Positions 1-8,081 are shown, counted from the first letter of the stretch. The stretch is DNA of 35,912 nucleotides from Nitrosomonadales bacterium (GCA_016218415.1 JACRED010000029.1:1-35912), one strand, 5' to 3'. The notes: a model not told the origin generated them from the sequence alone. Program-made: numbers and translations.

Positions 1-1
1 A

Positions 2-45
2 TTTCTACCCCCATCCCAACCTTCCCCCTGCAAGGGGGAAGGAGT
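2..45. repeat. Dispersed intergenic repeat, copy 1
   Basis: A C-rich block reading TTCTACCCCCATCCC and then a small hairpin (TTCCCCCTGCAAGGGGGAA). The reverse complement of positions 35681-35725 carries the same elements in the same order (TTTCTACCCCC, then CCCCCTGCAA, then a G-rich end). The two copies therefore belong to one family in opposite orientation at the two ends of the window. No protein-like reading frame is visible. Confidence 0.7.
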
Positions 46-53
46 GGTAATGC

Positions 54-131
54 AGCCGCCTTCAGGCGGCTCACGGTTTTATTGGCGCCTTTGAGGCGCT
101 CACCCAATAAGCCTCCGGCTTTGCCGGAGGT
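54..131. repeat. Three consecutive short GC-rich hairpins
   Basis: Three stem-loops follow one another: AGCCGCC/GGCGGCT at 54-71 with a TTCA loop, GGCGCCT/AGGCGCT at 84-100 with a TTG loop, and CCTCCGGC/GCCGGAGG at 112-130 with a TTT loop. None is followed by a T run, so they do not look like intrinsic terminators. They look like part of an intergenic repeat cluster upstream of rdgB. Confidence 0.6.
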
Positions 132-140
132 AATTTAACT

Positions 141-210
141 GTAGGGGCGCGATTCATCGCGCCCTTTTCGATACATGAATAGATCAGGGCGCGATGAATC
201 GCGCCCCTAC
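141..210. repeat. REPIN-like element: two inverted REPs with GTAG heads
   Basis: Positions 141-164 and 187-210 are perfect 24-base reverse complements separated by 22 bases. Each arm is itself a hairpin: a GTAG head at 141-144, then stem GGGCGCGA (145-152), loop TTCA and stem TCGCGCCC (157-164). The second arm mirrors this and ends in CTAC. A GTAG tetranucleotide at the foot of a palindrome, in inverted pairs, is the known layout of REPs mobilised by RAYT (REP-associated tyrosine) transposases. The element ends 3 bases before the rdgB start codon and is open in the rdgB frame, so it creates a false longer ORF starting at 175. Confidence 0.85.
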
Positions 211-213
211 AAC

Positions 214-807
214 ATGCAAAAACTCGTCATCGCTTCCAACAACCCCGGCAAGCTGCGCGAATTCCGTTTCCTGTTGCAGCCGCTCGGCATCGGGGTGGTG
301 ACGCAATCCGAACTCAATATCGGAGAAGCCGAAGAGCCGCACAACACCTTCATCGAAAACGCCCTCGCCAAGGCGCGCCATGCCAGCCGACTGAGCGGCC
401 TGCCCGCGCTGGCCGACGATTCCGGCATCTGTGTCACCGCGCTGGGCGGCGCGCCGGGCGTGCTCTCGGCGCGCTATGCCGGAGACAATCCCAAGTCGGA
501 TCAACGCAACAACGAGAAACTATTGCGCGAGATGCAGGGCGTGACCGACCGCCGCGCGCATTACTATTGCGTGCTGGTGCTGATGCACCATGCCGACGAT
601 CCCCAGCCGCTGATCGCGGAAGGCGAATGGCACGGCGAGATCGCGCATCAGGAACGCGGTGATGGCGGCTTTGGCTATGACCCTATGTTCTGGTTGCCCG
701 AGCTGGGCAAGATGAGTTCGGAGCTGGAGCACGAGCAGAAACATGCGATCAGTCATCGGGGGAAGGCGTTGAAGGTTTTGCTGGAGAAGTTGCGGGTTTC
801 TTCGTAG
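214..807 (+). CDS. rdgB: RdgB/HAM1 non-canonical purine NTP pyrophosphatase (197 aa)
   Basis: Hydrolyses dITP, XTP and dHAPTP to the monophosphate and pyrophosphate in the cytoplasm, keeping deaminated purines out of DNA and RNA. The family signatures are visible: N-terminal SNNPGKLREF for substrate and metal binding, ADDSGICVTALGGAPGVLSARYAG in the middle, GYDPMF and SHRGKAL near the C-terminus. The length is normal for the family. The start at 214 fits the family N-terminus (MQKLVIASNN). The frame remains open to 175 only because the upstream palindromic repeat happens to be translatable. No Shine-Dalgarno sequence precedes 214, because the repeat fills that space. In other betaproteobacteria rdgB often sits next to hemW; here it stands alone before glyA. 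Confidence 0.95.
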   Translation: MQKLVIASNNPGKLREFRFLLQPLGIGVVTQSELNIGEAEEPHNTFIENALAKARHASRLSGLPALADDSGICVTALGGAPGVLSARYAGDNPKSDQRNNEKLLREMQGVTDRRAHYYCVLVLMHHADDPQPLIAEGEWHGEIAHQERGDGGFGYDPMFWLPELGKMSSELEHEQKHAISHRGKALKVLLEKLRVSS

Positions 808-860
808 TGTCTGGAAGCAAGTCAAAACCGCCGGGCAACCCCCGGCGAAGTTGATTTTGA
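804..860. repeat. GC-hairpin repeat after rdgB, shared with the window end
   Basis: The segment begins at the rdgB stop and contains CAAGTCAAAACCGCCGGG followed by a 7-bp stem CGCCGGG/CCCGGCG (829-835/841-847) with loop CAACC. A close relative, CAAGTCAACACCGCCGGG, lies at 35766-35783 in the terminal repeat. It lacks a T run, so I call it a dispersed repeat; it could still slow or end rdgB transcription. Confidence 0.55.
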
Positions 861-920
861 ATTTGCAGAAGCACCCCAACCCCTAAAACAAACCCGCATT
901 ACCGGCCTCAGCCCCCGCCG

Positions 921-929
921 TGATAAAAT
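921..929 (+). promoter_or_regulatory. Putative extended -10 promoter of glyA
   Basis: TGATAAAAT matches the extended -10 form TGnTAtAAT with one mismatch. It would start a leader of roughly 35 bases before the glyA ATG at 970. No good -35 is visible, which fits an extended -10 promoter. A similar TGnTAAAAT precedes lpxC. Confidence 0.45.
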
Positions 930-969
930 GCGCGCCTTTCACGCTTTCAATACTTCAGGAATAACCGCC

Positions 970-2217
970 ATGTTCTCCAACAAAAACACCATCGCCGTCA
1001 CCGACCCGGAACTGTGGGCCGCTATCCAGAACGAAAACCGCCGCCAGGAAGATCACATCGAGCTGATTGCCTCGGAGAACTACACCAGCCCGGCGGTGAT
1101 GGAGGCGCAGGGCAGCAAGCTGACCAATAAGTATGCCGAGGGCTATCCGGGCAAGCGTTATTACGGCGGCTGCGAGTATGTGGACGTGGCCGAGCAACTG
1201 GCGATCGACCGCGTGAAGGCGCTGTTCGGCGCGGAATATGCCAACGTGCAGCCGAACTCCGGTTCGCAGGCGAACCAGGCGGTGTACATGTCGGTGCTGA
1301 AGCCCGGCGACACGATACTCGGCCTGTCGCTGGCGCACGGCGGCCACCTGACCCACGGCGCGTCGGTGAACGCCAGCGGCAAACTGTACAACGCGATCCA
1401 GTACGGCCTGAACGACAAGGAAGAGATCGACTACGACCAGGTGCAGGCGCTGGCGACCGCGCACAAACCGAAGATGATCGTCGCGGGCGCGTCAGCCTAT
1501 TCGCTGGTGATCGACTGGAAGCGCTTCCGCGCGATCGCCGACAGCGTCGGCGCGTATCTGTTCGTGGACATGGCGCACTACGCCGGCCTGATCGCGGCGG
1601 GCGTGTACCCCAGCCCGGTCGGCATCGCGGATTTTGTTACCAGCACGACGCACAAGACGCTGCGCGGCCCGCGCGGTGGCATCATCCTGGCCAAGGCGGA
1701 GTTCGAGAAGGTGCTGAATTCGGCGATCTTCCCCGGCATCCAGGGCGGTCCGCTGATGCACGTGATCGCCGGCAAGGCGGTCGCGTTCAAGGAGGCGGCC
1801 AGCAAGGAATTCAAGGTTTACCAGAAGCAGGTGGTGGACAACGCGCGCGTGATGGCCAAGGTGTTGCAGGAACGCGGCCTGCGCATCGTGTCCGGTCGTA
1901 CCGACAGCCACGTGTTCCTGGTCGATCTGCAAGCCAAGCACATCACCGGCAAGGATGCCGAAGCCGCGCTGGGACGCGCGCACATCACCGTGAACAAGAA
2001 TGCGATCCCGAACGACCCGCAGAAGCCGTTCGTCACCTCCGGCATCCGTATCGGCAGCCCGGCGATGACCACGCGCGGTTTCAAGGAGCTGGAAGCCGAA
2101 AAGCTCGCGCACCTGATCGCCGATGTGCTGGACGCGCCGAATGACGACGCGGTGATCGCACGCGTGGTCGGCGAAGTGAAGAAGCTGACCACGCAGTTTC
2201 CGGTGTATGGCAATTAA
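970..2217 (+). CDS. glyA: Serine hydroxymethyltransferase (415 aa)
   Basis: PLP enzyme that interconverts serine plus tetrahydrofolate with glycine plus 5,10-methylene-tetrahydrofolate, the main source of one-carbon units. The PLP lysine is Lys229 in the motif [14 protein letters not shown], the same number as in E. coli GlyA. The N-terminal [17 protein letters not shown] and the YYGGCEYVD motif are intact, and the length is normal. I take the ATG at 970, which gives MFSNKNTI; the in-frame start at 928 would add residues encoded by the promoter region. AGGA lies about 10 bases upstream. A GC-rich palindromic repeat, not an ordinary spacer, separates it from nrdR. Confidence 0.97.
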   Translation: MFSNKNTIAVTDPELWAAIQNENRRQEDHIELIASENYTSPAVMEAQGSKLTNKYAEGYPGKRYYGGCEYVDVAEQLAIDRVKALFGAEYANVQPNSGSQANQAVYMSVLKPGDTILGLSLAHGGHLTHGASVNASGKLYNAIQYGLNDKEEIDYDQVQALATAHKPKMIVAGASAYSLVIDWKRFRAIADSVGAYLFVDMAHYAGLIAAGVYPSPVGIADFVTSTTHKTLRGPRGGIILAKAEFEKVLNSAIFPGIQGGPLMHVIAGKAVAFKEAASKEFKVYQKQVVDNARVMAKVLQERGLRIVSGRTDSHVFLVDLQAKHITGKDAEAALGRAHITVNKNAIPNDPQKPFVTSGIRIGSPAMTTRGFKELEAEKLAHLIADVLDAPNDDAVIARVVGEVKKLTTQFPVYGN

Positions 2218-2220
2218 AAC

Positions 2221-2315
2221 TGGTGAGTGGAAAGTGGGAAGTGGTGAGCGGGGAAAGCCCGCTCCTTTCTATCCCGCTTCACCTCCCACTACCTACTCCC
2301 TACTCCCCACTAACC
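2221..2315. repeat. Purine/pyrimidine palindromic repeat between glyA and nrdR
   Basis: The left half (2221-2254) is almost pure G/A/T on the + strand, starting TGGTGAGTGGAAAGTGGG. The right half (2274-2315) is its pyrimidine-rich imperfect complement: its reverse complement starts TGGTTAGTGGGGAGTAGG. About 18 of the first 22 bases agree, then GGTGAGCGGG pairs with GGTGAAGCGGG after a short insertion. The element starts 3 bases after the glyA stop and ends 1-2 bases before the nrdR ATG. Confidence 0.75.
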
Positions 2316-2316
2316 A

Positions 2317-2814
2317 ATGAAGTGCCCTTTCTGCAAACATCCCGACACCCAGGTGGTGGACACCCGCGAGAGCGAGGAGGGCGACAGCATACGCCGCCGC
2401 CGCCGCTGCCTGGGCTGCGACAAGCGCTTCACCACCTACGAGATGGTGGAGCTGCGCATGCCGCAGGTGGTCAAGCAGAACGGGATGCGCAGCGAGTTCG
2501 ACGAGGACAAGCTGCGCACCAGTTTCACCCGCGCGCTGCACAAGCGTCCGGTTTCTGCCGAGCTGGTGGATGCGGCGATAGACCACGTCACGCAGAAGCT
2601 GCATGCGCTGGGCGAGCGCGAGGTCGGTTCGCGCCAGATCGGCGAACTGGTGATGAAGGAGTTGTTCAAGCTCGACAAGGTCGCCTATATTCGTTTCGCT
2701 TCGGTATACAAGAGCTTCCAGGATGTCGGCGACTTTACCGAAGCCGTAGAGGCGGTGCGCAAGTCGCCCGCGCGCAGAGTCACGGACAGCAGCGGCAAAA
2801 GGAAGAAAACCTGA
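2317..2814 (+). CDS. nrdR: Transcriptional repressor NrdR (165 aa)
   Basis: Senses ATP/dATP and represses ribonucleotide reductase operons by binding NrdR boxes. The N-terminal zinc ribbon has Cys3, Cys6, Cys31 and Cys34 (MKCPFC and CLGC), with the RRRRRC arginine stretch between the pairs. An ATP-cone domain follows (about residues 49-139, starting [16 protein letters not shown]). Length and start are canonical. The start codon has no Shine-Dalgarno sequence: the preceding bases are the pyrimidine-rich end of a palindromic repeat. nrdR is followed one base later by ribD, an arrangement common in proteobacteria. No NrdR box is evident nearby, so its targets are elsewhere. Confidence 0.97.
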   Translation: MKCPFCKHPDTQVVDTRESEEGDSIRRRRRCLGCDKRFTTYEMVELRMPQVVKQNGMRSEFDEDKLRTSFTRALHKRPVSAELVDAAIDHVTQKLHALGEREVGSRQIGELVMKELFKLDKVAYIRFASVYKSFQDVGDFTEAVEAVRKSPARRVTDSSGKRKKT

Positions 2815-2815
2815 G

Positions 2816-3907
2816 ATGTATAGCGCGCAAGACAGTCGATGGATGGCGCAAGCCTTGCGACTGGCCGAGCGGGGGATGTATGGCACCAGCCCGAATCCGC
2901 GCGTCGGGTGTGTGCTGGTGCGTGACGGGGGCGTCGCAGGGGAAGGCTGGCACGAGCGCGCGGGTGAGCCGCATGCCGAGGTGCATGCCTTGCGGGCAGC
3001 CGGGGACAAGGCGCGCGGCGCGACAGCGTATGTGACGCTGGAACCGTGCAGTCATCACGGCAGGACGCCGCCCTGTGCCGATGCGCTGATTGCGGCGGGA
3101 ATCGCGAGAGTGGTAGTGGCGGTGCAGGACCCGAACCCGAAAGTGGCGGGCGAGGGCATCGCGAAATTGCGCGCCGCCGGCATCGCGGTCGAATGCGGAT
3201 TGATGGAAGCGGCAGCGCGTGAATTGAATGCCGGATTTTTTGCGCGCATGACGCGCGGCACACCGTGGCTGCGCAGCAAGGTAGCGATGAGCCTGGACGG
3301 TCGCACCGCGCTGGCGAACGGCGCGAGCAAATGGATTACCGGCGATGCGGCAAGGAAGGATGTGCAGCACTGGCGCGCGCGTTCCTGCGCGGTGTTGACC
3401 GGCATTGCTACGGTGCTGGCGGACGATCCGCGACTCAACGTGCGCAGTATTGAGACCGGGCGGCAACCGTTGCGCGTGGTGCTGGACAGCAGGTTGCGCA
3501 TGCCGTTGACGGCGCGCATATTGCAAGGCGGGAATGTGTTGATCTACACCGCTGTGCAAGACCGGGAAAAAATCGCCACACTGGAAAACTCGGGTGCAAC
3601 GGTAAGCGTGCTGCCGGATGGAATCGGCCGGGTGGATTTGAGCGCGATGTTGCGCGATCTGGCGCAACGCGGTTGCAACGAGGTGTTGCTGGAGGCGGGC
3701 AGTACCCTGAACGGCGCATTGCTGCGCGCGGGGCTGGTGGACGAATTGTTGTTGTACATTGCGCCGCAGTTGTTGGGCGACATGGCGCGCGGCATGGCGC
3801 AACTGGGCGAGTTGACTGCTCTGGATCAGCGCGTCAATATCCAGTGGCAGGATGTGCGCCAGGTCGGGAAGGATATGCGCATCACGGTGAGGGTGGAAAA
3901 TGTTTAG
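2816..3907 (+). CDS. ribD: Bifunctional riboflavin deaminase/reductase RibD (363 aa)
   Basis: Carries out riboflavin steps two and three: deamination of the pyrimidine made by GTP cyclohydrolase II, then NADPH-dependent reduction of the ribosyl side chain. The N-terminal deaminase has the zinc set His53-Ala-Glu55 (PHAEVHAL), Cys78 and Cys87 (PCSHHGRTPPC). The C-terminal reductase begins near residue 147 with SKVAMSLDGRTALANG and SKWITG. Size is normal. It starts one base after nrdR, with AGGAAG about 10 bases upstream, and overlaps ribE by 8 bases, so the rib genes are probably translationally coupled. No FMN riboswitch precedes it. Confidence 0.97.
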   Translation: MYSAQDSRWMAQALRLAERGMYGTSPNPRVGCVLVRDGGVAGEGWHERAGEPHAEVHALRAAGDKARGATAYVTLEPCSHHGRTPPCADALIAAGIARVVVAVQDPNPKVAGEGIAKLRAAGIAVECGLMEAAARELNAGFFARMTRGTPWLRSKVAMSLDGRTALANGASKWITGDAARKDVQHWRARSCAVLTGIATVLADDPRLNVRSIETGRQPLRVVLDSRLRMPLTARILQGGNVLIYTAVQDREKIATLENSGATVSVLPDGIGRVDLSAMLRDLAQRGCNEVLLEAGSTLNGALLRAGLVDELLLYIAPQLLGDMARGMAQLGELTALDQRVNIQWQDVRQVGKDMRITVRVENV

Positions 3908-4505
3908 TGGCATCATCGCCGATATAGGCAACATCAGGCAGGCAAGCGACCGCGATGGCGGACTGCGGCTGGTGATCGCGACCAGCGCGCTGGACCTGGG
4001 CGATGTGCAAGCCGGCGACAGCATCGCGGTGAACGGCGTGTGCCTGACGGTCATCGCGCATAACGACAGCAGCTTTACTGTCGATGTGTCGCGCGAAACG
4101 CTGAATTGCACCGAGGGGCTGGATGCGATCGGCGCGCCGGTCAACCTGGAAAAGGCGTTGCGCCTGGCTGACAGGCTGGGCGGCCATCTGGTCAGCGGCC
4201 ATGTTGATGGCGTCGGCGAGGTCGTCGAATTTGCCGATCTCGGCGAAAGCCGGAGACTGGCGGTGCGCGCGCCGCAGGCTTTGGCGAAATACATCGCGAT
4301 CAAAGGCTCGATCACCATCAACGGTGTCAGTCTGACTGTCAACCAGGTGAGTGGCAACGAGTTCAGCATCAACCTGATCCCGCACACGTTGCTGATGACC
4401 AATCTGAAAAACTTAACTGCGGGTAGCCGTGTCAATCTCGAAGTCGATTTGATCGCGCGCTATCTGGAACGGATGATGCAGGCCGAGAAAGAGCAAACGA
4501 AATGA
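3900..4505 (+). CDS. ribE: Riboflavin synthase alpha subunit (201 aa)
   Basis: Converts two molecules of 6,7-dimethyl-8-ribityllumazine to riboflavin and the pyrimidine that RibH reuses. The protein shows the family's internal duplication: an N-terminal MFSGIIADIG barrel with GDSIAVNGVCLTV, and a second barrel with IKGSITINGVSLTV (about residues 134-148). The first residues are MFSGI rather than the more common MFTGI. Length is normal, near 200 residues. It overlaps ribD upstream and shares an ATGA junction with ribBA downstream. The same gene is called ribC in E. coli nomenclature. Confidence 0.96.
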   Translation: MFSGIIADIGNIRQASDRDGGLRLVIATSALDLGDVQAGDSIAVNGVCLTVIAHNDSSFTVDVSRETLNCTEGLDAIGAPVNLEKALRLADRLGGHLVSGHVDGVGEVVEFADLGESRRLAVRAPQALAKYIAIKGSITINGVSLTVNQVSGNEFSINLIPHTLLMTNLKNLTAGSRVNLEVDLIARYLERMMQAEKEQTK

Positions 4506-5596
4506 CGGATGTTGCGCCGATACAGGAAATCATCGAAGAGATACGCGCCGGACGCATGGTGGTGCTGGTCGATGAAGAGGATCGTGAAAACGAGGGCGAC
4601 TTGGTGTTTGCCGCCGAATTCGTCACGCCGGAAAAGATCAACTTCATGGCCAGGCACGGGCGCGGGCTGATCTGCCTGACGCTGACCGAGGCGCATTGCA
4701 AACAGATCGACCTGCCGCTGATGGTGCGCGAGAACGGTTTGCCGCTGGCAACCAACTTCACGCTGTCCATCGAGGCCGCGAGCGGTGTGACTACCGGCAT
4801 CTCTGCGGCGGATCGCGCGCGCACCGTGCAGGTCGCCGCAGACAGGAATGCCAAGCCTTCCGACATCGTGCAGCCTGGCCATATCTTCCCGTTGCGCGCG
4901 CAGAACGGCGGCGTGCTGGTGCGCGCCGGCCATACAGAAGCGGGCTGCGACCTGGCGCAACTGGCCGGATTGACGCCCGCCGCGGTGATCTGCGAGATAC
5001 TCAAGGACGACGGCGAGATGGCGCGCCTGCCGGATTTGATCGTATATGCCAAGCAACACGGATTGAAGATAGGCACGATTGCCGATCTGATCGAACATCG
5101 CAGCCAGCATGAAAAACTGGTCGAGCGCGTCGCGCGGCGCCAGGTGCAGACCGCCTATGGCGAGTTCGATCTGGCGACCTATGTGGACAAGACCACGCAG
5201 CGCACGCATCTTGCGCTGGTGAAGGGCGACATCCGCCGGGATGCGGAGACGCTGGTGCGCGTGCACGAGCCGCTCTCGGTGATGGATTTCCTGGAGCAGA
5301 CCGATCACGCGCATTCCACCAGCGTGCACGAGGCATTGCGCAAGATCAGCCAGTCGTCCGCGGGTGTGCTGGTGATGCTGCACCGCGGCGAAACCCCTCA
5401 GGAACTGCGCGCCCGTGCCGCGCTGGATGCCGCGAGCCAGCAGACCGCGCAATGGGATCCGCGCAGCTACGGGATAGGCGCGCAGATATTGCGCGACCTG
5501 AATGTCGGCAAGATGCGCTTGCTGGCCACGCCGCACAAGATGCCGAGCATGACCGGGTTCGGCCTGGAAGTGGTCGGTTACGCCAGTCACGAATAA
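4502..5596 (+). CDS. ribBA: RibBA-type hybrid: active DHBP synthase, degenerate GTP cyclohydrolase II domain (364 aa)
   Basis: The N-terminal half (about 1-200) is 3,4-dihydroxy-2-butanone-4-phosphate synthase. It makes the four-carbon substrate for lumazine synthase from ribulose-5-phosphate. Its metal and substrate motifs are intact: [10 protein letters not shown] at 24-33, HGRGLICL, and [13 protein letters not shown]. The C-terminal half resembles GTP cyclohydrolase II in fold and length. However, where an active enzyme carries the zinc motif C-x2-GD-x-F-x3-R-C-x-C, this one reads [20 protein letters not shown]. No cysteine ligands remain, so GTP hydrolysis is very unlikely. Such ribBX-like hybrids are known in Proteobacteria, and a separate ribA is expected elsewhere in the genome. 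It shares an ATGA overlap with ribE. Confidence 0.93.
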   Translation: MTDVAPIQEIIEEIRAGRMVVLVDEEDRENEGDLVFAAEFVTPEKINFMARHGRGLICLTLTEAHCKQIDLPLMVRENGLPLATNFTLSIEAASGVTTGISAADRARTVQVAADRNAKPSDIVQPGHIFPLRAQNGGVLVRAGHTEAGCDLAQLAGLTPAAVICEILKDDGEMARLPDLIVYAKQHGLKIGTIADLIEHRSQHEKLVERVARRQVQTAYGEFDLATYVDKTTQRTHLALVKGDIRRDAETLVRVHEPLSVMDFLEQTDHAHSTSVHEALRKISQSSAGVLVMLHRGETPQELRARAALDAASQQTAQWDPRSYGIGAQILRDLNVGKMRLLATPHKMPSMTGFGLEVVGYASHE

Positions 5597-5607
5597 AGGA
5601 AGCGACA

Positions 5608-6060
5608 ATGAATGAAATCGAAAAAAACCTGAACGGCACGGGCCTGCGCATTGGCATCGTGCAAAGCCGTTTCAATACCGAAGTGTGCGAGGGGCTGCTG
5701 GCGGCGTGTCGCGCCAGCCTTACGCAATATGGCGTAAAGGATGACGATATCACGCTGGCAACCGTGCCGGGCGCGCTGGAAATATCGCCGGTGCTGCTGC
5801 ACATGGCCGAGAGCGAGAAGTTCGACGCGCTGATCGCGCTGGGCGCGGTGATACGCGGCGACACCTATCATTTCGAGGTGGTGTCGAACGAATCGGCGCG
5901 CTGCGTTAACGAGGTGCAACTGGCGTGCGGCGTGCCGGTCGCCAACGCGATCCTGACCACCGATACCGACGAGCAGGCGATCGCGCGCATGAGTGTCAAG
6001 GGCGGGGAAGCGGCGCTGGTCGCCATCGAAATGGCCAACCTGTTGCGTGCGCTCCCATGA
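5608..6060 (+). CDS. ribH: 6,7-dimethyl-8-ribityllumazine synthase (150 aa)
   Basis: Condenses the pyrimidine product of RibD (after dephosphorylation) with the DHBP made by the upstream gene to form lumazine, the substrate of RibE. RibH usually forms an icosahedral or decameric cage. Visible motifs are QSRFN near the N-terminus, VPGALEIS, and the catalytic His88 in [21 protein letters not shown] lies 7 bases before the ATG. An in-frame open stretch continues upstream into ribBA but has no family support. The stop overlaps the nusB start (ATGA). Confidence 0.97.
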   Translation: MNEIEKNLNGTGLRIGIVQSRFNTEVCEGLLAACRASLTQYGVKDDDITLATVPGALEISPVLLHMAESEKFDALIALGAVIRGDTYHFEVVSNESARCVNEVQLACGVPVANAILTTDTDEQAIARMSVKGGEAALVAIEMANLLRALP

Positions 6061-6542
6061 GCAACAAGGAACCGGGCTTCAGAGAGATGACCGCAGAAAC
6101 AAAAAAATCCCCGAATAAAAGCCCGCGCCACCGCGCGCGCGAACTTGCGATGCAGGGCATCTATCAATGGCGCATCACGGCGGGTGACGGGGCGCAGATC
6201 GAAAAGCAGATTCAGGCCGAAAAGAACATCGGCCGCTTCGACAAGGAATTATTCTCAAAATTGCTGCGCGGTGCATTGGGCCGTCATGCCGAGATCGAGG
6301 CGCTGGTTTCCCCCCATCTCGACAGGCCGCTGGACGAACTCAGTCCGGTCGAATTTGCGGTGCTGCTGCTGGGCGCATTCGAGCTGTCGCAAAACATCGA
6401 GGTTCCCTACAAGGTCGTCATCAACGAGTCGGTGGAACTGGCCAAGACCTTCGGCGGCATCGACGGCCACAAATTCGTCAACGGCGTGCTCGACAAGCTG
6501 GCCCCGCAATTGCGCGCAGTGGAATTTGCCGGGCACAATTGA
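6057..6542 (+). CDS. nusB: Transcription antitermination factor NusB (161 aa)
   Basis: All-helical RNA-binding protein. With NusE/S10 it binds boxA RNA to assemble antitermination complexes on rRNA operons. The typical motif [15 protein letters not shown] (about residues 24-38) and the C-terminal signature [19 protein letters not shown]...[12 protein letters not shown] are present. The chosen start at 6057 forms an ATGA overlap with ribH. A second in-frame ATG at 6087 would give a 151-residue protein and cannot be excluded, since neither start has a well-placed Shine-Dalgarno. ribH-nusB-thiL-pgpA is a conserved proteobacterial order, here interrupted after nusB by a REPIN-like element. Confidence 0.95.
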   Translation: MSNKEPGFREMTAETKKSPNKSPRHRARELAMQGIYQWRITAGDGAQIEKQIQAEKNIGRFDKELFSKLLRGALGRHAEIEALVSPHLDRPLDELSPVEFAVLLLGAFELSQNIEVPYKVVINESVELAKTFGGIDGHKFVNGVLDKLAPQLRAVEFAGHN

Positions 6543-6555
6543 CGGAGAACGGGCC

Positions 6556-6635
6556 GTAGGATGGGTTGAGCGCAGCGATACCCATCAATCTGTCAACGTA
6601 AAACGATGGGTATCGCTGCGCTCAACCCATCCTAC
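6556..6635. repeat. REPIN-like element between nusB and thiL
   Basis: Positions 6556-6586 and 6605-6635 are perfect 31-base reverse complements separated by 18 bases. Each arm starts (or, mirrored, ends) with the GTAG/CTAC head. Inside each arm is a hairpin, GATGGGT (6560-6566) with ACCCATC (6580-6586). This is again the layout of paired inverted REPs tied to RAYT transposases. It differs in sequence from the 141-210 copy but shares the GTAGG...CCTAC termini. It ends 5 bases before the thiL ATG. Translated, it gives the GWVERSDTHQ type of peptide often seen in spurious ORFs. Confidence 0.85.
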
Positions 6636-6640
6636 AAGCC

Positions 6641-7594
6641 ATGTCCGAATTTGACCTGATCAAACGTTATTTCACCCGCGCCACGCCGAATGCTCTTCTT
6701 GGTGTCGGCGATGATGCCGCGTTGCTGCAAGTCAGTTCGGGCAACGTGCTGGCGGTGTCCACCGATATGCTGGTGAGCGGCACGCACTTTTTCCCAGACG
6801 CCGATCCCTTTATGCTGGGGCACAAGGCGCTGGCGGTGAACCTGTCCGACATGGCTGCAATGGGGGCTGTGCCGCGCTGGGCGACGCTGGCGATTGCATT
6901 GCCCGAAGCGGACGAAGCGTGGCTGGAAAGGTTCAGTGCCGGGTTTTTTTCGCTGGCACAGCAATACGGTGTGGAACTGGTCGGCGGCGATACCACGCGC
7001 GGGCCGCTGAATCTGTGCGTGACGATATTCGGCGAAGTTCCCGCGCAGCAGGCATTGCGCCGCGACGGCGCGCAAGCGGGCGACGAAGTCTGGGTGTCCG
7101 GGATGATCGGCGATGCCGCATTGGCGTTGGCGCATTTGCAGCGGCGAATCGACCTGAGTGAGGCCGAGTTCGCCGCCTGCGCGCCGGCATTGCATCAGCC
7201 GCAGCCGCGTGTGGCGCTGGGTGTTGCGTTACGAGATATCGCCCATAGCGCGATCGACATTTCGGACGGGCTGCTCGCCGATCTGGGGCATATACTCGAT
7301 GCGTCGCAAGTTGGCGCACGGCTGGATTTTCCTGTGTTGCCGTTCTCCCCGGTGTTGCGCGGCTATATCGGGCAACCATTGGGCAGGGAGTGCGTCCTGT
7401 CCGGCGGCGACGACTACGAGCTGTGCTTTACCGCCCCGGCGACGCGCCATGCCGAGATATCGGCTATCGGCGCCCGGCTCGGATTACCATTGACCTGCAT
7501 CGGGAAAATTGTTGCGGGACAAGGCTGTATCGTGCACGATGCGTCCGGCGATCCTATCCATGTCGAGGCTGTCGGCTATGACCACTTCCGATGA
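6641..7594 (+). CDS. thiL: Thiamine-monophosphate kinase (317 aa)
   Basis: Phosphorylates thiamine monophosphate with ATP to thiamine pyrophosphate, the last step of cofactor synthesis. N-terminal MSEFDLIKRYFTR and GVGDDAALL, then STDMLVSGTHF, HKALAVNLSDMAAMGA and the glycine-rich GGDTTRGPLN are all family motifs. ISDGLLADLGH and LSGGDDYELCFT are in the C-terminal half. The start is canonical, yet the bases before it (CCTACAAGCC) contain no Shine-Dalgarno because the REPIN-like element occupies the site. The 3' end overlaps pgpA by 17 bases. Confidence 0.96.
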   Translation: MSEFDLIKRYFTRATPNALLGVGDDAALLQVSSGNVLAVSTDMLVSGTHFFPDADPFMLGHKALAVNLSDMAAMGAVPRWATLAIALPEADEAWLERFSAGFFSLAQQYGVELVGGDTTRGPLNLCVTIFGEVPAQQALRRDGAQAGDEVWVSGMIGDAALALAHLQRRIDLSEAEFAACAPALHQPQPRVALGVALRDIAHSAIDISDGLLADLGHILDASQVGARLDFPVLPFSPVLRGYIGQPLGRECVLSGGDDYELCFTAPATRHAEISAIGARLGLPLTCIGKIVAGQGCIVHDASGDPIHVEAVGYDHFR

Positions 7595-8081
7595 ATCCGC
7601 AGTAACACCCAACTGGCGATTCTTGTTCAGCCACCCGGCGCATCTGCTGTCGTTCGGTTTCGGCAGCGGGTTGGCACACAAAGCTCCCGGCACGTTCGGC
7701 ACGCTGGTCGCTTTTCCGATGTACTGGTACCTCGCGCCGCGCCTGTCCGACGCAGCCTTCATCCTGGTGCTGATCTGGGCGTTTTCCATCGGCGTGTGGG
7801 TGTGCGACACCACCGGCAAGGCGCTGGGCGTGGCCGATCACAGCGGCATGGTGTGGGACGAGATCGTCGCCTTCGTGCTGGTGCTGTTCTTCACGCCGCC
7901 GGGCTGGGAGTGGTCGCTGCTGGCCTTTGCGCTGTTCCGTTTTTTCGATATCGTCAAACCGCCACCGATACGTTATTTCGACAACAACTGGCACGGCGGC
8001 CTGGGCGTGATGTTCGACGACCTGCTGGCCGCCGGCTATACCCTGTTGTGCCTTGCCATCATCAGGAGTGTCCTGCCATGA
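7578..8081 (+). CDS. pgpA: Phosphatidylglycerophosphatase A (167 aa)
   Basis: Dephosphorylates phosphatidylglycerophosphate to phosphatidylglycerol in the inner membrane. Recognised by HKAPGTFGTLVAFP near the N-terminus, DTTGKALGVADHSGMVWDEIVAF in the middle, and FRFFDIVKPPPIRYFD towards the end, with three or four hydrophobic segments. The size is close to E. coli PgpA. Two starts are possible: 7578 (chosen; MTTSDESAVTPNW) and 7560 (six residues longer). Both overlap thiL. Downstream it shares an ATGA overlap with the nuclease gene, so the two are probably co-translated. Confidence 0.94.
   Translation: MTTSDESAVTPNWRFLFSHPAHLLSFGFGSGLAHKAPGTFGTLVAFPMYWYLAPRLSDAAFILVLIWAFSIGVWVCDTTGKALGVADHSGMVWDEIVAFVLVLFFTPPGWEWSLLAFALFRFFDIVKPPPIRYFDNNWHGGLGVMFDDLLAAGYTLLCLAIIRSVLP

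Noticed and set aside
175..213. Longer start for rdgB at 175
   Set aside because: The added residues are encoded by the REPIN-like element, and the family N-terminus begins at MQKLVIASNN (214).
829..847. Intrinsic terminator for rdgB
   Set aside because: The stem is good, but no T run follows, and the same string recurs in the terminal repeat, so it is better explained as a dispersed repeat.
2218..2316. FMN riboswitch or other metabolite leader before nrdR-ribD
   Set aside because: The gap is filled by a single purine/pyrimidine palindrome; none of the conserved RFN-element helices or loops can be found.
6145..6654. Open frame across the nusB end and the nusB-thiL gap containing GWVERSDTHQ
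   Set aside because: It is an out-of-frame shadow of nusB extended by the palindromic repeat. This peptide is a known artefact of such repeats.
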